DNA from: Candidatus Nanopelagicales bacterium
GTDB taxonomy: Bacteria; Actinomycetota; Actinomycetes; S36-B12; UBA10799
DNA length: 38,595 nt
NCBI GenBank assembly: GCA_018003655.1
Contig: JAGNDY010000009.1
Span: 1 to 38,595 of the forward strand
Direction: 5' to 3'
Under the pieces are notes generated by a model that did no database searches, was not told where the DNA came from, and worked only from the letters and a program-made list of their open reading frames with translations. Of this stretch, positions 1-7,990 are shown piece after piece; position 1 is the stretch's first letter; each line of letters begins with the position of its first letter. Both the position numbers and the translations under genes were made by a program.

Positions 1-74
1 GGACGGGATGGCAGTGCACGAGCTGCCCATGCAACACCGTCCGCCAGGACATCGCGCTCTACCCGGAACTTCAC
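1..74 (-). CDS. dnaN: DNA polymerase III beta subunit (sliding clamp), 5' end only
   Basis: This is the first 24 codons of dnaN, reading off the left edge of the window. The minus strand from a GTG at 74 translates as VKFRVERDVLADGVAWAARALPSR, which matches the conserved start of actinobacterial DnaN (KFRVERD...LADAVAWAARSLPSRP). A GAGAGG Shine-Dalgarno lies about 9 bases before the GTG, which supports this start. DnaN forms the ring that holds the replicative polymerase on DNA. It lies downstream of dnaA in the same orientation, separated by the 416-bp origin spacer, as in most actinobacteria. The call rests on a short but very characteristic stretch, and the rest of the gene is outside the window. 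Confidence 0.9.
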   Translation of the reverse strand, partial: MKFRVERDVLADGVAWAARALPSR

Positions 75-345
75 GTCGTTTTGCCTCTCATCGTGCTGCG
101 TCCAATTGTGCTACCCGCATCGTGTCATGCCAACGGGCGAAAGTTGTGTTGTTTTTGTCATCACATGTTCGCTGTGGAATCTGACCCTTCCATGGATGGA
201 TTAGTTGTAGTCATAGGGGCTGTGGATTGTGTGGATAAGTGCAGTCCGTGCAGGTCGCCGTTCGAGAATGACAAGCGTGGAAGATGTGCGCGGCCCTGGT
301 GACAGGGGATGGACGGTGGTGGACGGCGTGCGCTAGTCCCCAGGC

Positions 346-394
346 GAGGTGAACGACAACTCGAGTCATCCCCCGTTTTCATGTCGTTCACCTC
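346..394. repeat. 13-bp perfect inverted repeat inside oriC
   Basis: The arms GAGGTGAACGACA (346-358) and TGTCGTTCACCTC (382-394) are exact reverse complements, separated by 23 bases. The repeat sits just left of the DnaA-box pair at 398-418. It could form a cruciform or be a split binding site for an origin-regulating protein. I do not recognise the half-site. Confidence 0.75.
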
Positions 395-469
395 CAGTCG
401 TCCACAGAGTTATCCCCAGCCTGTGAATACAGGGTGTTACCAACCGGATGTGTATGAACACTTGGAGTT

Positions 470-487
470 ACTGAGGTAAACCTCAGT
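470..487. terminator. hairpin directly after the dnaA stop codon
   Basis: ACTGAGGT (470-477) and ACCTCAGT (480-487) are perfect reverse complements separated by AA. In RNA this gives a 6- to 7-bp stem with a 4-base or shorter loop, three bases after the dnaA stop. No U-tract follows, so it may be a weak terminator or an mRNA 3'-end stabiliser rather than a classical intrinsic terminator. Confidence 0.45.
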
Positions 488-490
488 TGG

Positions 491-1963
491 CTAGCCGCGA
501 GCTGCAGTCTTGATCCGACTCGTCAGTTCGGTGACCTGGTTGTACAGATTGCGATCGTCAGCGAGGTTGCTGGCGATCTTCTGCTTTGCGTGCATGACCG
601 TGGTGTGATCCCGACCGCCGAAATGCTTGCCGATGTTCGGAAGGGACAATTCAGTCAGCTCCCGACACAGATACATGGCGATCTGACGAGCCTGAACCAG
701 CGTTCTGGTGCGAGATGGTCCGCACAGGTCATCGATTGACAAACCGAAGTACTCGGCCGTCTGCTGCATGATCAGGGGTGCGGTGATCTGGGGCCCGTGC
801 TGGTCGGCGATGAGGTCCTTAAGGACCAGTTCGGCTAGCGAGACGTCGACCGGAGAACGATTGAGGCTGGCGAATGCCGTCACCCGAATCAGGGCACCTT
901 CAAGCTCTCGAATATTCGTGGCGATCTTGCTGGCGATGAATTCAAGAACGTCGGGGTTGACCTCCATCCGCTGCTCGGCGATCTTCTTGCGCAGGATGGC
1001 GATGCGCGTCTCAAGGTCGGGAGGCTGCACGTCAGTGATCAGGCCCCACTCGAAGCGCGAGCGCATCCGATCCTCAAAGTCAGGAAGCTGCTTTGGCGGA
1101 AGATCGGACGTGACCACGATCTGCTTGTTCGCGTTGTGCAGCGTGTTGAACGTGTGGAAGAACTCTTCCTGGGTCTGGACCTTGCCGGATAGGAACTGAA
1201 TGTCATCGACCAGCAACACATCGACGTCGCGGTAGCGGCGCTGGAACTTCGCGGCTTTGTCGTCGCGGATCGAGTTGATGAACTCGTTGGTGAACTCCTC
1301 GGAGCTCACGTAGCGGACCTTCGCACCGGAATAGAGGGTGCGGGTGTAATCGCCGATTGCGTGCAGCAGGTGGGTCTTACCCAAGCCACTGTCGCCGTAG
1401 ATGAATAGCGGGTTGTAGGCCTTGGCTGGCTGTTCGGCAACGGCAACGGCCGCGGCGTGGGCAAAGCGGTTACTCGACCCGATGACGAAAGTCTCGAACG
1501 TGTACTTGGGGTTAAGGCGGTGACTGTCGTCTTTGCGGGAGCTCGGGCTGCCGGCACCCGGCCGGTTCAGCTCACGAACGTCGATCATCTGGCCGTTTTG
1601 CTGGGGGAACTCGGAGGACGCCGGGCTCGCCGGTGGTTTGTGGTGGGCGTACGTGCCATCGGCCAGGTTGTCGGTGGTCTCGTCATCCAGGCCGTGGGCG
1701 ATCGCCGGATCGACCACTATCTGAAGCCCCATAGGCTGTCCGAGTACTTCGCCGAGGACCCGCACGACGTGTGGCTTGAGATGAGACTCAAGGACGTTGC
1801 GGGTGAACTCGTTCGGGGCCGCGAGCATGATCTGGGTCGAATCGACGAACCGCGGCACCGTCAGCGCGACGAACGCCCGCTGCTGAGGAGACATCGCGTC
1901 GTCGTCAGCAAGTCGACTAAGGGTTCGATCCCAGATCTCCGTGACATCAAGAGTGTTTTCCAC
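491..1963 (-). CDS. dnaA: Chromosomal replication initiator protein DnaA
   Basis: DnaA binds the origin boxes as an ATP complex, opens the duplex and recruits the DnaB helicase. The product is 490 aa with all four domains. An N-terminal helical domain starts with ENTLDVTEIWDRTL, followed by a variable linker rich in P, S and D. The AAA+ domain has Walker A GDSGLGKT (about residues 190-197) and Walker B LLVDD (about 250-254). The C-terminal DNA-binding domain carries the signature GRDHTTVMHAKQKI from about residue 450. The frame is open to a GTG at 2032, but I chose the GTG at 1963. It has a GGGGAGG Shine-Dalgarno about 11 bases upstream and puts domain I at the usual distance from the start. 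Box-rich spacers on both sides suggest autoregulation. Confidence 0.97.
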   Translation of the reverse strand: MENTLDVTEIWDRTLSRLADDDAMSPQQRAFVALTVPRFVDSTQIMLAAPNEFTRNVLESHLKPHVVRVLGEVLGQPMGLQIVVDPAIAHGLDDETTDNLADGTYAHHKPPASPASSEFPQQNGQMIDVRELNRPGAGSPSSRKDDSHRLNPKYTFETFVIGSSNRFAHAAAVAVAEQPAKAYNPLFIYGDSGLGKTHLLHAIGDYTRTLYSGAKVRYVSSEEFTNEFINSIRDDKAAKFQRRYRDVDVLLVDDIQFLSGKVQTQEEFFHTFNTLHNANKQIVVTSDLPPKQLPDFEDRMRSRFEWGLITDVQPPDLETRIAILRKKIAEQRMEVNPDVLEFIASKIATNIRELEGALIRVTAFASLNRSPVDVSLAELVLKDLIADQHGPQITAPLIMQQTAEYFGLSIDDLCGPSRTRTLVQARQIAMYLCRELTELSLPNIGKHFGGRDHTTVMHAKQKIASNLADDRNLYNQVTELTSRIKTAARG

Positions 1964-2421
1964 GGGCTGGTATGCCTCCCCATCGACTGCAAATTGCCTC
2001 GAACGTGTGCACACGGCACTGACCGTGAGCACTTGCGATCCTGCGTTACGTGCCGAGCCGATGGCTCTGACACAAGCTGTTCTGACTTGCGGCGACTCTG
2101 GTACCCAGATTCACAGACCAGATCGTCATTGCCATCGCTGCGATGGTTGGCTGCTTCCCAGATGCCGCTGCGCCGACAGTAACCGCCGATTTGGGCGAGC
2201 CACAAGGGGTTATCCACAAGTGGTGTGAATTTCGTTGACGTTATTCACTTTCGGCCTCGGCGAGTCGCCAGCACAACGGCCAACCAGCAGTCCAGTGTGC
2301 TTCCCCACAACTTCGGGGGCGGGGTCGCACTTGCGCCGGGGCGTGACCTACTCTTGCCAGTAAGTTCCACCTGTCCTGCCCATGATCTGAAGTTCGGCCG
2401 TGCCGAACGGGAGTTGTCCTC
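1964..2421. promoter_or_regulatory. dnaA-rpmH divergent control region, second half of the origin
   Basis: This gene-free spacer lies between divergent dnaA and rpmH. It has a perfect DnaA box, TTATCCACA, at 2210-2218, plus weaker matches TTATTCACT (2241-2249) and TTCCCCACA (2301-2309). Two short palindromes lie near dnaA: CGTGTGCACACG (2004-2015) and CCATCG-CTG-CGATGG (2132-2146). The dnaA and rpmH promoters must be here, and TACTCT at 2349-2354 is a possible rpmH -10. ORFs called across this stretch look spurious. Confidence 0.6.
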
Positions 2422-2556
2422 ATGAAGCGCACTTACCAGCCGAACAACCGCCGCCGTCACAAGAAGCATGGCTTTCGCCTACGCATGCGGACCCGCGCTG
2501 GCCGAGCGATCGTTTCCGCTCGGCGCCGCAAGGGCCGGTCAGAGCTGACGGTTTGA
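2422..2556 (+). CDS. rpmH: 50S ribosomal protein L34
   Basis: The product is 44 aa, [20 protein letters not shown]..., ending in RSELTV. It is a near-textbook L34, a small, very basic protein of the large ribosomal subunit. The length matches the family (44-47 aa). The ATG at 2422 is preceded by GGGAG. It is the first gene of the plus-strand run rpmH-rnpA-yidD-yidC-jag-rsmG-parA-parB, with rnpA following after 13 bases. L34 and RNase P protein are commonly co-transcribed. Confidence 0.97.
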   Translation: MKRTYQPNNRRRHKKHGFRLRMRTRAGRAIVSARRRKGRSELTV

Positions 2557-2569
2557 TCGGCGAGCCGGC

Positions 2570-2944
2570 GTGCTTCCCGTACGATCGCGGCTCAAAGACC
2601 GGAACGCCCTCGCGTCAACCATCCGGCGAGGCCAGCGTGCTCGTCATCGATCGCTAGTTATCCACTACCTGCAACCGCAAGCTCAACCAGTTCCAGACCA
2701 ACCTGGGCAGGACCAATCGGAACAGGTGCCCCAGATCGCCTTCGCTGTGAACAAGGCGGTTGGCAACTCCGTCGTCCGGCACCGCGTCGTCCGGCGACTG
2801 CGCCACGTGATGGTCGGACACCTTGCTGAGTTGCCGACGGGAAGTTCACTTGTGGTCAGAGCGTTGCCGTCGGCAGCAAGTGCCTCAAGTGCCGATTTCG
2901 ACCGCGATATCAGCGTCTTACTCCCCCGGGTGGTGAACGCATGA
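2570..2944 (+). CDS. rnpA: Ribonuclease P protein component
   Basis: This is the protein subunit of RNase P, which with its RNA trims the 5' leaders of pre-tRNAs. The product is 124 aa and starts [21 protein letters not shown], as in other RnpA proteins. The RNA-binding motif is [19 protein letters not shown] (about residues 61-79), the local form of the family RNR/KRRLR signature. The start is GTG and the Shine-Dalgarno is weak. The stop overlaps the yidD start in an ATGA (2941-2944), so yidD is probably translationally coupled. Confidence 0.94.
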   Translation: MLPVRSRLKDRNALASTIRRGQRARHRSLVIHYLQPQAQPVPDQPGQDQSEQVPQIAFAVNKAVGNSVVRHRVVRRLRHVMVGHLAELPTGSSLVVRALPSAASASSADFDRDISVLLPRVVNA

Positions 2945-3327
2945 ACGCACCGCAACCATCGTTGGTGTGCCGCGTGGGCACTCGAACAATGCAGGTGTTG
3001 CACATCATCGGGCTACCGTTCGGGTGGTTGCTGATTGGCATCATTCGGATCTATCAACTGGTGCTGTCTCCCTTACTCGGACCCAAATGTCGCTTCCACC
3101 CCTCATGTTCGAACTACGCCATCGGCGCGGTTCGGACCCACGGACCGGTAAAAGGAAGCACACTGGCGACATACCGAATCTGCCGATGCCACCCGTGGCA
3201 ACTCGGCGGAATCGACCCCGTTCCTGCCAAGGGCGCATGGCGTCCGGACATCAATCTTGACGGCACGCCCCGCAATTCCGGGGATGGCAGTCACCTATCA
3301 ACGTCGGAGTCGCAGTGTTCTTACTGA
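2941..3327 (+). CDS. yidD: Membrane protein insertion efficiency factor YidD
   Basis: YidD is a small membrane-associated protein that helps YidC insert inner-membrane proteins. The product is 128 aa. It has a hydrophobic helix (about residues 18-42) followed by the family signature [15 protein letters not shown], with RICRCHPW further on and its conserved cysteines. The tail after about residue 100 is low-complexity and longer than in the E. coli protein. The gene overlaps rnpA by 4 bases and the start of yidC by 13 bases. Confidence 0.93.
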   Translation: MNAPQPSLVCRVGTRTMQVLHIIGLPFGWLLIGIIRIYQLVLSPLLGPKCRFHPSCSNYAIGAVRTHGPVKGSTLATYRICRCHPWQLGGIDPVPAKGAWRPDINLDGTPRNSGDGSHLSTSESQCSY

Positions 3328-4310
3328 CTTGGCTGGAATCTGCTGTTGCCTGGGTCCTGGTCGCCTGGCACACGATTCTCTCGCCCATATTCGGGTCCGG
3401 GAACGGCATCACCTGGGTGCTGTCGATCGTCGGTCTCGTCGTCGTCATTCGCGTCGCCTTGATCCCGCTATTTGTCAAGCAGATCAAAGCTCAACGTGGC
3501 ATGCAGTTGATCCAACCGAAGATCAAAGAGATCCAGAAGAAGTACGCCGGCGACCGCGAACGCCAGTCGCAAGAGATGATGAAGATCTATCGGGAAACCG
3601 GTACGAATCCATTGGCGTCCTGTTTACCGATCATCTTGCAGGCACCAATCTTCTTCGCACTTTTCCGTGTGCTGCAGGGGATTGCGAGCAATCCGCCCAA
3701 AGGTGTCGGCCCACTGTCAACGGATCTGGCCCAGCAGGCACACGATGCATCAATTTTCGGTGTCCCGATTTACGGAACATTCGCACACGCTGCTGAGACT
3801 CCGAACCCAGGCCTGACCAAGGCCCTCTGCGTGTTCTTGATTCTGGCCATGTCGATTACTACGTTCATCACCCAACGCCAGCTGGTCATCAAGAACAGCG
3901 CGCCAGACAACCCGATCGCCAAACAGCAGAAGATTCTGGTCTATGTCTTCCCGTTGATCTTCGCCTTCGGTGGCTTCAACTTCCCGGTTGGTGTGCTCAT
4001 CTACTGGACCACCACCAACCTTTGGTCGATGGGACAGCAGTTCTACGTCATTCGCAATAATCCGCAACCCGGAACGCCCGCGCACGAGGCCTATGAGAGG
4101 CGTCAGAAGGACAAGGCTGCTCGGAAGGCGAGCAAGGGCTTGCCGGCAGTTGCCGACGCTGAAGCCGCTGAAGCACCTGTCGAAGATGCGACAAATAAGG
4201 GCATAACGGTACAAAAGCGGCAGCAGCCAAAGCGTAAATCCAAGAGCAAACGAGCCCCAGCGAAGAAACCAGCTTCGCAACCTCCGGGGCCAAAGACCAC
4301 CGACAAGTAA
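3315..4310 (+). CDS. yidC: Membrane protein insertase YidC/Oxa1
   Basis: YidC inserts and folds proteins in the cytoplasmic membrane, alone or with SecYEG. The product is 331 aa and is the short Gram-positive/actinobacterial form, without the large periplasmic domain of E. coli YidC. It has a first helix (about 4-22), a second (about 33-52), the basic cytoplasmic loop [22 protein letters not shown], and then further helices including [24 protein letters not shown] and [20 protein letters not shown]. The C-terminal tail (about 260-331) is Lys/Arg-rich, suited to ribosome binding. The GTG start lies inside the yidD coding sequence. Confidence 0.96.
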   Translation: MFLLTWLESAVAWVLVAWHTILSPIFGSGNGITWVLSIVGLVVVIRVALIPLFVKQIKAQRGMQLIQPKIKEIQKKYAGDRERQSQEMMKIYRETGTNPLASCLPIILQAPIFFALFRVLQGIASNPPKGVGPLSTDLAQQAHDASIFGVPIYGTFAHAAETPNPGLTKALCVFLILAMSITTFITQRQLVIKNSAPDNPIAKQQKILVYVFPLIFAFGGFNFPVGVLIYWTTTNLWSMGQQFYVIRNNPQPGTPAHEAYERRQKDKAARKASKGLPAVADAEAAEAPVEDATNKGITVQKRQQPKRKSKSKRAPAKKPASQPPGPKTTDK

Positions 4311-4334
4311 CACCGCCATTCCGTGGCATCGGTG

Positions 4335-4356
4335 GTTCGTTTCACGTGAAACGAAC
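4335..4356. promoter_or_regulatory. parS: parS site 1 (ParB-binding centromere)
   Basis: The core GTTTCACGTGAAAC at 4339-4352 is the universal bacterial parS sequence. Here it extends to a perfect 22-bp palindrome (4335-4356) with arms beginning GTTCG. It lies between yidC and jag, about 1.3 kb from parA. ParB loads here to start origin segregation. Confidence 0.95.
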
Positions 4357-4391
4357 GGCCGTTCGCCGCAACCAGAGCGCAAGGAGACAAG

Positions 4392-4916
4392 ATGACCGTC
4401 AACGACACCGAGACCAAGCCCGAAGCAACCGAGAAGCCAACTCGTCTCGAGCAACTCGAGCGGGAAGGTGACATTGCTGCCGACTACCTGGAGGCACTAC
4501 TCGACATCGCTGACCTTGACGGCGACATCGATATGGACGTCGAAGGAGATCGCGCGATGGTCGCCATCGTCGGCGAATCGCTGCAGCAACTGGTCGGGCC
4601 CAACGGCAAGGTGCTCGACGCGCTGCAGGAATTGACGCGCTTGGCCGTGACTCAACAAACGGGCGACCGGTCACGACTCATGCTGGATGTCGCAGGACAC
4701 CGCGCGGCGCGCCGGGAAGCGCTGACTGAGCTGGGCACGGAAGCCTGTGATCGCGCCAAGTCTGAGAATGGACCGATTCGGCTGGATCCCATGACCCCAT
4801 TTGAGCGGAAGATCGTCCATGATGCTGTGGCCGCAGCGGGTTTGATCAGCGAGTCCGAGGGTCAAGAGCCGAACCGTTTTGTCGTGGTGATCCCAGCTGA
4901 GTCGGCGAGTGAGTAG
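4392..4916 (+). CDS. jag: KH-R3H RNA-binding protein (Jag/KhpB family)
   Basis: This RNA-binding protein is encoded next to yidC in many bacteria; KhpB homologues are linked to cell elongation and RNA regulation in Gram-positives. The product is 174 aa. After a charged N-terminus comes a KH domain with the GPNGKVLDALQ loop (about residues 68-78). The C-terminal R3H domain has NGPIRLDPMTPFERKIVHDAV (about 125-145). The longer N-terminal Jag_N domain is absent, as in other actinobacterial versions. An AAGGAGA Shine-Dalgarno precedes the ATG. parS sites lie immediately on both sides of the gene. Confidence 0.93.
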   Translation: MTVNDTETKPEATEKPTRLEQLEREGDIAADYLEALLDIADLDGDIDMDVEGDRAMVAIVGESLQQLVGPNGKVLDALQELTRLAVTQQTGDRSRLMLDVAGHRAARREALTELGTEACDRAKSENGPIRLDPMTPFERKIVHDAVAAAGLISESEGQEPNRFVVVIPAESASE

Positions 4917-4930
4917 GCGTCCGATTCACT

Positions 4931-4946
4931 TGTTTCACGTGAAACG
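4931..4946. promoter_or_regulatory. parS: parS site 2
   Basis: TGTTTCACGTGAAACG contains the exact 14-bp parS core (4932-4945). It sits in the short jag-rsmG gap, just before the rsmG start and 593 bases from site 1. Two exact sites flanking one gene near parAB point to the main segregation locus. Confidence 0.95.
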
Positions 4947-4960
4947 GATTGCTAACCCGC

Positions 4961-5656
4961 GTGGATGATGGCTTGTCCGCATCGGCGGTTGCTGCTCAGC
5001 GGTACCCAGATGTGTTTGAAACTCTGCGCCAGTACCGAGACCTTCTCGCCAACGAGGGCGTGGAGTGGGGGCTGATCGGTCCGCGTGAAGCGGATCGCCT
5101 GTGGGATCGCCACCTGCTCAATTGCATTGTCGTGGCCGATCCCGCCGAGGGTATTGTGCTCCCTAGCGCAACCGTGATCGACGTGGGATCTGGTGCCGGA
5201 CTGCCAGGAATTGCTTGGGCGATCGCGCGCCCCGATCTGCAGGTGACCCTCGTGGAGCCGTTGGCCCGCCGAGTGCGCTTCCTTGAACTCGCGGTCGAAC
5301 GATTGGAACTCACTGATCGCGTGGATGTCTTTCGTGCTCGAGCAGAAGTCTGCCCTCCGGAACTGCGAGCGGACGTCGTGACCGCGCGCGCTGTCGCGTC
5401 CCTACCCAAGCTTGTCTCTCTCCTGCTGCCGTTGACGACGCCCAGTGGCTGCGTGGTTGCCTTCAAGGGCCAGAAGGCCGCAGAGGAAGTCGACGAGGCG
5501 GGCCAGGAATTGACTCAACGTGGGGCACAATCAGTACAAGTGCGCCAATGTGGCGTGAACTGGCTCTCCCCGGCCGCAACCGTAGTGATTGTCACCGGCA
5601 ACGCACCGACAACTTCTGAAGGGACTCGTCGTGGCAAGAATCGTCGCCGTCGCTAA
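4961..5656 (+). CDS. rsmG: 16S rRNA (guanine-527-N7) methyltransferase RsmG (GidB)
   Basis: RsmG transfers a methyl group from S-adenosylmethionine to N7 of G527 in 16S rRNA. Loss of this enzyme gives low-level streptomycin resistance in several bacteria. The product is 231 aa. It has the family block GPREADRLWDRHLLNC (about residues 40-55), the SAM-binding motif VIDVGSGAGLPGI, and VTARAVASLPKL. The frame is open to a TTG at 4949, which nearly touches parS. I chose the GTG at 4961 because it fits the family N-terminus. Neither start has a clear Shine-Dalgarno. The 3' end overlaps parA by 26 bases. Confidence 0.93.
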   Translation: MDDGLSASAVAAQRYPDVFETLRQYRDLLANEGVEWGLIGPREADRLWDRHLLNCIVVADPAEGIVLPSATVIDVGSGAGLPGIAWAIARPDLQVTLVEPLARRVRFLELAVERLELTDRVDVFRARAEVCPPELRADVVTARAVASLPKLVSLLLPLTTPSGCVVAFKGQKAAEEVDEAGQELTQRGAQSVQVRQCGVNWLSPAATVVIVTGNAPTTSEGTRRGKNRRRR

Positions 5657-6485
5657 CCAAAAGGGCGGCGTGGGGAAGACCACCACCACGGTAAACGTGG
5701 CAGCGGCGCTCGGTCGGTTAGGCCTCCGGACCCTCGTCATCGACATTGACCCGCAAGGTAATGCGACCCAGGCCATGGGCATTCGTCGCAGTGGTGACGC
5801 GGTGACTGTCTACGACGTGCTTGTGGATGGCACGCCAGCCAGCCACGCGATCCAGCCAACGAGTGACCCCGGGGTCTGGTGCCTACCGGCATCGGTCGAC
5901 CTGGCTGGCGCGGAGGTCGAGTTGGTTGGGTTGCCTGAGCGCGAATCCCGGTTGGCGACGGCACTCGACGCCCTGTTTGCCTCCGCGCAGACGGAGGAAA
6001 GCGGCGAGGAAAGCGGCGAGGTACAGCCCTTTGATGTCGTGTTGATTGATTGCCCACCGAGTCTGGGACTACTGACGATCAACGCATTGGCCGCCGCGCA
6101 CGAACTCTTTGTTCCACTTCAGGCAGAGTTCTATGCCCTGGACGGCGTGGGGCAGCTCGTTCGAACGGTGGAACTCGTGCGATCAGCTCTGAACCCGGAC
6201 CTGCGGATCAGCTTCGTCGCTTTGACGATGGTGGGTGATGCAGGTCCAGGCCAGCAGTTCGTCGTGGACGAGGCGCGTGCGTACTTTGGGGACAATCTCG
6301 CGCGGACGATGATTCCACGTGATCCTGCGCTGAGTGCCGCGCCGAGCGAGGGCAAGACCATTTTGAGCTATGCGCCATCGTCGCCGGGCGCCATCGCGTA
6401 TTGCCAGTTAGCAGAAGAGCTGCGAGACATGGCGATAGTGGGACAAAAGGGATATAACGAACAAATCGAGGTGGGTGCACGATGA
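5631..6485 (+). CDS. parA: Chromosome partitioning ATPase ParA (Soj)
   Basis: ParA is a Walker-type ATPase. Its ATP-bound dimer coats the nucleoid and is released by ParB-parS, moving the origin apart. The product is 284 aa and begins VARIVAVANQKGGVGKTTTTVNVAAAL, with the deviant Walker A motif KGGVGKTTT near residues 10-18. DIDPQGNAT is the next conserved motif, and VLIDCPPSLG is the Walker B region. The frame is open upstream to 5589, but the GTG at 5631 has a GAAGGGA Shine-Dalgarno 7 bases before it and matches the family start. The stop overlaps the parB start in ATGA. Confidence 0.96.
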   Translation: MARIVAVANQKGGVGKTTTTVNVAAALGRLGLRTLVIDIDPQGNATQAMGIRRSGDAVTVYDVLVDGTPASHAIQPTSDPGVWCLPASVDLAGAEVELVGLPERESRLATALDALFASAQTEESGEESGEVQPFDVVLIDCPPSLGLLTINALAAAHELFVPLQAEFYALDGVGQLVRTVELVRSALNPDLRISFVALTMVGDAGPGQQFVVDEARAYFGDNLARTMIPRDPALSAAPSEGKTILSYAPSSPGAIAYCQLAEELRDMAIVGQKGYNEQIEVGAR

Positions 6486-7444
6486 GTGCCAAGCGTGGTC
6501 TGGCCGCTCTGATACCGACGGCACCGGGACCGGATCGTCGAACGATGCGCGATGCCGGCCCACCGGACCAACTTTCCGTCGAAACGACGGTCGATGTCAC
6601 GGACCAGTCCGGCCCCGCGGTGGTACATGGTCTGGAACTGGTGACCGTCGCTGTGACCGATGTTGCGCCGAACCCGCGTCAGCCCCGAACCGAATTCGAC
6701 CCGGACGCATTAGCGGAGTTGGCACGGTCACTGCTGGAGGTCGGCTTTCTCCAGCCAATTGTTGTCAGACGGGTGGCCGCTCGTTCGAGCCGCAAACCCC
6801 ACTACGAGTTGGTCGCCGGTGAGCGCCGCTGGCGGGCGGCAACGGCGGCGGGCCTCACAGAGGTGCCCGCCCTGGTTCGCAGCACCGAGGACGACGAACT
6901 GCTGCGGGAGGCGCTGCTGGAAAACCTGCAACGAGTGGCGCTCAACCCATTGGAGGAGGCCGCCGCGTACGAGCAGCTGCTCGCCGACTTCGGCGGGACG
7001 CATGACGAGCTCGCTGTCCGGCTCGGCCGGTCGCGCCCACAAGTGTCAAACACCCTGCGGCTATTGAAGTTACCGCCGACCGTGCAACGTCGGGTTGCCG
7101 CTGGAGTGCTGTCCGCAGGTCACGCGCGCACGTTGCTGTCCCTGGCTGACGAGGCCGCGATGGAACAACTCGCCAAGCGGGTAGTCGCCGAGGGGATCAG
7201 CGTTCGCGGGCTTGAGGAGATCGTCGCGGTCCAGGCGAACAGTCCTGCCAAGAAGACCCGCCGATCAACCGCCAAGCAGGTGCTGCCGGAGTTGGCAGCC
7301 GTTGGGCAGCGTCTCGGTGACCTGCTGGAAACCCGGGTCCACGTCAGCATGGGGCAAACCAAGGGCAAGATTGTCATTGAATTCGCGGGAATCGAGGATC
7401 TCGCCCGAATCGCCACCGCACTGGGTGACACACCCGAGCTATGA
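6482..7444 (+). CDS. parB: Chromosome partitioning protein ParB (Spo0J)
   Basis: ParB binds parS, loads as a CTP-dependent sliding clamp and activates ParA. The product is 320 aa. The NPRQPRTEFDPDALAELARSL start of the ParB/Srx fold is at about residue 62, followed by the CTP-binding motif GERRWRA. Next come ENLQRVALNPLEEAAAYEQL and a helix-turn-helix (LAVRLGRSRPQVSNTLRLLKLP), with a C-terminal dimerisation domain. The first 55 residues are low-complexity, as in other actinobacterial ParBs, where this part contacts ParA. The start overlaps parA. The gene runs tail to tail, with a 6-base overlap, into the minus-strand block. Confidence 0.96.
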   Translation: MSAKRGLAALIPTAPGPDRRTMRDAGPPDQLSVETTVDVTDQSGPAVVHGLELVTVAVTDVAPNPRQPRTEFDPDALAELARSLLEVGFLQPIVVRRVAARSSRKPHYELVAGERRWRAATAAGLTEVPALVRSTEDDELLREALLENLQRVALNPLEEAAAYEQLLADFGGTHDELAVRLGRSRPQVSNTLRLLKLPPTVQRRVAAGVLSAGHARTLLSLADEAAMEQLAKRVVAEGISVRGLEEIVAVQANSPAKKTRRSTAKQVLPELAAVGQRLGDLLETRVHVSMGQTKGKIVIEFAGIEDLARIATALGDTPEL

Positions 7445-7978
7445 GGCGGGCTCGCGCTTTTGTTGGTGCGACGTGGGACGGTTGTTGGTGCCGACTTGTG
7501 GTTGCTCCGCGCGACTGACCGAGTACTTTCGCCACCAGATGATCGTCAGGAACAGGAACAACAGGAACAACAAACCTGCCGCGACGGTTGAGGCGAGCGT
7601 GTTGAGCCAGGCGTTTGACGCGGAGAGTGCGTAGGCGCTCTCGGCGTCCTTCGAAGTCCACAAGGCTTCGACGACCAAGCCCTCGCGCACGTCTGCCGGT
7701 GGGTTGTCCCGGTACACCACGTTCTTCTGGACCACGCCGGCGGTGAAGCTGTCCTCCGGAATGTTCACGGTGCCTAACCACTCGCAGCTGCGGAACTGGC
7801 TGTTCCCGCCGACGCAGCGGTAGCTATCGAAGGTGTAGCTGACGCCGACGCCGTGGCCGCGGTGAGCCCCGAACGAATCTGTGAGGCCGGGAGCCAGTAG
7901 CAGCAACGTCATGCCGAACATGAGCATCGCGACGGTGCAGGCAACGGCGATACGCAGCGCGCGACGGGTGGCTTCCAC
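7439..7978 (-). CDS. Uncharacterised two-helix membrane protein
   Basis: I do not recognise this 179-aa protein. It has a hydrophobic helix at about residues 9-30. An outer domain of about 90 residues follows, with a cysteine pair in YRCVGGNSQFRSCEWLG that could form a disulfide. A second helix, LASTVAAGLLFLLFLFLTIIWW, lies at about 127-148, and the short tail is basic and Q-rich. The predicted topology has both ends in the cytoplasm. The GTG start lies 12 bases after the ddl stop, so it is probably co-transcribed with ddl. No Shine-Dalgarno is clear. A role at the envelope is only a guess from context. Confidence 0.75.
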   Translation of the reverse strand: MEATRRALRIAVACTVAMLMFGMTLLLLAPGLTDSFGAHRGHGVGVSYTFDSYRCVGGNSQFRSCEWLGTVNIPEDSFTAGVVQKNVVYRDNPPADVREGLVVEALWTSKDAESAYALSASNAWLNTLASTVAAGLLFLLFLFLTIIWWRKYSVSRAEQPQVGTNNRPTSHQQKREPAS

Positions 7979-7990
7979 GGTCGTATCGTG

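Larger units (their letters stand above)
75..490. other. oriC: oriC, dnaA-dnaN spacer with DnaA boxes
   Basis: This 416-bp spacer without genes is the usual site of oriC in actinobacteria. DnaA-box matches (consensus TTATCCACA / TTGTCCACA) are visible. One is perfect: TGTGGATAA at 230-238 (minus orientation). Next to it is TGTGGATTG at 221-229. TCGTCCACA at 398-406 and TTATCCCCA at 410-418 form a second pair, and TGTGGAATC at 173-181 is weaker. The spacer also holds a 13-bp inverted repeat (346-358 / 382-394) and an 8-bp hairpin next to the dnaA stop. I do not see a strongly AT-rich unwinding element; 421-480 is the least GC-rich part. Small ORFs here are not credible genes. Confidence 0.8.

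Noticed and set aside
1457-2182. 241-codon open frame on the plus strand across dnaA
   Set aside because: It is antisense to the clearly identified dnaA, has low-complexity Arg-rich content and no recognisable motif. It is a shadow of GC-rich codon use.
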